A stretch of DNA of 64,000 bases from Leptoclinus maculatus (lineage: Eukaryota > Chordata > Actinopteri > Perciformes > Stichaeidae), in assembly GCA_032191485.1 (NCBI GenBank), contig JAVDOI010000007.1, positions 27,292,447 to 27,356,446 on the forward strand, given 5' to 3'. Of the stretch, positions 54,101 to 58,700 are shown piece by piece. A program made the translations under genes and the position numbers. The notes under the pieces are model-generated. The model had not been told where the DNA came from, searched no databases, and saw only the letters and a list, made by a program, of their open reading frames with translations. Each line of letters opens with the position of its first letter. Position 1 is the first letter of the stretch.

Positions 54101-55290
54101 TCCATTCCCAGCTTTCTCTTCCTTCTCCCTCGTCTTATTTATCTCAGATATATTTTTTAGGTTAAGTACATCTCTGTTCCCGCTGCTTTCTGCTCTCAAA
54201 CGTTCTTGTTCGTGTTTGAGTTTTTTTTTTTTTTTAGCAAACCGCTCTGAGATCTGTAGGACGCTGAGCATCTCTTTACCTCCGCCTGTTTTATTTTGGT
54301 CAGTTTTCACTGTTCCTCCTCCACCTCCGTCATGTCCTCTCTGTCTTCACCGCGTCTCCCAGCGGTTATCAAAGCTTCTTCTTCCCTCATATCCAAAACA
54401 CTGATGAGTCTCCTCTCACTACGTTTTTATTGGTCAAAGCCGCCTGCAGAATATAAAATCGGTGAAATCGGTTTATGATACGTGAAGTATCGCCGTTCTT
54501 TCTCCGATTTGACTGGTTTAGCGTCGTTCCCGTAGCGCTACCTCCAGTCTGGTCACACGTTCCCATTAACACCGGTGAGGGATGATGTCATTGTGACTGC
54601 AAACACACTGAGGAAGGTATAGATTATTGAGCTCAGCCTTGAATGTAAATCAGTTAAACATGACATGATGTCATAGAAAGAGCTCCGGTCACATGACCGG
54701 ATTGTTTATCCTGTTTCTATTACACTTCTTTCTTCCATACAGCAACTTTTCCACCTCAGTAAATCGTAAAATGTGTTCAAGTTTTTGTCAAATTCCCGTT
54801 GTTTCCACTCCGATTTCTTTACGTTCGAATTGGAAATGTGGTTGGTATTTGTTTGTCAGTAAGCTGAACGTTTGAATGGAAGCACACAATCCTTCACAGT
54901 GAGGTTTGATGTCTCCGGGTTTTGTAGCAGCAGCAGCACTTCGCTCTGAGGCTGCAAACAGCGACTGCTTCTGTTGACCCGTTTATCACTTAGCGAAACA
55001 CCGAGAGACGTCTGCTCGCTCCGCGGGAGGAGTCGCCACCATCCACCTGTCCGTCCGCGTGTCCACCCCCCTTCCATCCCACGCTGTCCGTTTTCTGCAC
55101 CCCCCCCACCCCCCCCTCCAGGATTCAGATTTATAAGAATATAGTTTAGTGCAGAGTTGCCAAACACGCCTCAGCTCGCCGCCCCGAGTCAATGCGGCGG
55201 ACATGGCAGCTCAGACCCTCGCGCACATTAGCAGCACGGAGACGAGCGATGGATTTCTGCCACCCGCCGCCTCCTCTGAGGGTTCAGGGT

Positions 55291-55333
<43 letters not shown>

Positions 55334-55738
55334 CTAATGGAGCTCAGAAGAGCCCAGTCATGCACCGAGGAAGAGGAGGAGGAGGTGATGGTGGGGGCCT
55401 CCGAGTGTCTCCACTCAGCCCGGTTTGTGTGGAACAAAGAAAGTAAACCTTGTGTTCATACGGCGGCACCAGGCCTCCCGCCAGGTGCATTATGGGTATG
55501 TTGTCTTGTTTACGTGCGGCTGGGCGAGTCAAAGTCAAACTCGTGTCAGGGTTTGTCAACACGGACGTATATGAAGAAGAAGAAGAGGCGGTTGGAGTGT
55601 GTGGCGTCAACACGCAGCCTTAAACACGTTTGCTTTTTTTTTTTCAGCGTGTGCATGCTCACATGTGCATGTTCGTCTATTTGTGTACAAGTGCTCACCA
55701 GGGAACGCCTTTGTGTGGATGAGGAGTGTAATGCATGC

Positions 55739-55778
<40 letters not shown>

Positions 55779-58700
55779 CTCCATCCTCTTCACATTAGAG
55801 GTCAGATCAGCGTTATGAAGCAGCTGACGAGGACGAAAGAAAGAAATGTGCATCTCTGAACGAGAACTCAGTTCATCTTGTTTTCTTCTTTTTTGATGCC
55901 GTTTTCTTTACATTCAGGATATTTTGTATTGTTTTAATCGGTGTTAAGCGGGCAGCTGTGGCTCAGTGGGTACAGCGGGTTGCTCTTTGACGGTTCAATC
56001 CCAGTTTGATCGTACTGCCTTAGTGTCCCTGAAGGAGACATTGAAGCTCTTTACAGCAGCCCACTGCAGGATGGGTTCAACACACAGAGGTCAAATGTCA
56101 CGCATGTACGTGACAATAAAGAACATCTAATCATTTATTTGTTGCACAAGAATCCAGAGAACGACACCACATTCTTTCTGAGATCCTGGTATTCGGATCC
56201 TTTTGAGAAAATCTTTTTATTTAATTTTGGAGATCAAACACAAAACCTTTTGTTCCCCAAGTAAAAAAAGGGATTTTTAGTTTTAATACATTTTTATTTA
56301 TATTTTGTAGAAATGAAAGTCAGCGTCTTGACACCTGATGAAAACCCAAATGATCTCATGTCACAGCTATTTATAATATGAGAAAACAATATTTCAGACG
56401 TCAATTCAAGCACTTTCTAGGACTTAGTAAATAATCACTTTTGATTTCAACAAAATTTGTTTGTTTTTTTTTATTCGGTGCCAAAGACAGAATGTGTCAA
56501 ATGTTTAAATGACATCATTACTGTGACACAATCAGGGGGAACCAGCCTCCATTCATCACGTAGAAATTGTTTCTGACAGGACTAATGCAGACCCACAATG
56601 CCGTGCAGACCCCCCCCCCCCATATATTCGCTCCATCTGTTTTCACTCTCGTCCTCTAATCAGCTCAATTAAGGAGCGTCTTCGTACTCAATTTCCACGA
56701 CTGTTAACGCGGCTGGCGAGGCGACCGTCAGGCAGCTGATTAGCCGCTCTGAGGAGAACTCGCCTCCCAGAGACTCGAATAAACGTTTCATTGAGCGGGA
56801 GGAGGAGGAGGAGGAGGAGGAGGAGGAAGGAAATGAGAAGAAATCATCTCAGAAGCAGCAAAATATCATCCAGTAATTTCCACATCCTCAAGCATCTGTT
56901 AACTCAAGAGTGCAAAGCGATTGTCAGCGAGCTGATTGGCATACAACTCAAATTCCAGCGTAGAAATATTTAGTGTGAAGAGAAGGATGATGAAGGAGGA
57001 GGAAGGAGGAGGAAGGACAATATTGAAGCTGTCACACACGAAAGATAAAAAAAGAATCAAACATGAGGAAAGTTTATTTAAACACATTTCAAAGGTAATT
57101 CAACGTGCTTCACATAATGCATTAAAAACGTAATCAACAAAAGAACAAAACTGCAGAAAAGCATTAAATTAATAATAATCACATTATTTCAGACGAGTGA
57201 AATCGTTGGTGTGCCCTTCTTGGTTTCATATTGTCTTTTTATATAAAGTGTGTTTTTTCTGAACGCAAAGCCAATTTTAAAGGATGCTAATTTGCTGTAA
57301 GTGTCACTAATTGAATTCAAGATGTTTGAAAATGTTTAATGTTGAAGGGGAAACAATTCAAGCCCATCTCGAAGATTTATGTCTCCACTTCACCAACGTA
57401 CAGAGACGAGGAGGACGAGGAGGACGAGGAGAGCACGGTGACACTCTCCGGTAGCTGCGTATGTTGCTAGCTAGCGTTAGCTGCAAACAACGCCAACTGC
57501 AAAAAAAAGAATAATGCAAAACGAAACGGCTCAATATGCTCAAACCGAAGCACCGGTTTCCAACCGTCTAGCTGGATCGCCAGAAAGTAGCTACTTAGCG
57601 CTACATAGCTATAGCTGGCTAGCTAGCTAGATTGTTATCTATCTCCAAATTCATTTTTTGGTACGCCGAACGGCCCAAAAAACGTAGCCGTAACTTTCCA
57701 AATAGGCGTTATTTGTATTAACTGATCACATATTGGGAAACTAAATGGTTACTTTCTTGAATAATATTAAAACTCAATAATTCATTCACTCATTTAAAGC
57801 TTGAAAACGTTTTTTTTTTGTTTTGGCTAAAGCTGATAAGCACTCTAAAACGGACACTAAATTCACTGTCCTAATCTTTGGCCATTATCACTAAGATTGC
57901 ATTTTTCTTCTTTCTTTGGGGGGGAACAACCAATCACACGTTTTTAAAAGAATGCGTCACACTAACGTATAAGTTTATGTCTCTTGACTTCTTCCTAAAT
58001 CCATCCGAAGCGAAGACTTGCTCGACTTTTTTAGGCCTCTTTTCCTTCCTTTCAATACGACGACTAATATGAAAACGCTTGAAAATGACTTTTCACTCTA
58101 AAAGAGAATGCCCGTTGTGTTTTTTTGAGTTGGATTTGAATCAATAAAAATCTTCGAGGACATGTAAGAGTACACACAACGCATTATTACATCATCAACA
58201 ACCCAAAGCGAACGTGCTGAAAATAAAGCTGCAGGCGGGAAGTTAAATATTCTATAATCTGAAAACAGCAGCAGGCCGAAATATAAACCGTTGCGCGCCG
58301 TGTTTCTGAGCTTCGTACGTCTTTTCAGATCACAAGACGTTTTCAAAGCGCAAACTTTCTGTTTATTCTTTTGGGACGGAAATGAAATAAGATCAGGAAC
58401 TGTGATTAAACTTGAATCCAACGTGAATCTTCTTGCATTTAGTTGAGACGCTGAATGAAAACCGCGTCATTACTTTAAGGAGCCAGTGTGAAGGAGGTCA
58501 GGGGTCGCTCCCACAATAGATGGAATCAAATATTTGCGTGACCCCCGAATGATCACGGACGTGTTTTGGCTTTTGTCAAGTGCATGAAATAACCTTTGGA
58601 CTGTTTTTCTCTCTTAAATTGGAAGGTAATTACAGTTCTTGTCAGCGTGAAATTAAGTCTGCCGGCGGCTCTTGAAGCAGATCTGAATATTACGGGTCAT

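Noticed and set aside
55959..56002. A functional tRNA gene
   Set aside because: A and B boxes are present but there is no matching acceptor stem or clean anticodon arm, and the SINE body follows.
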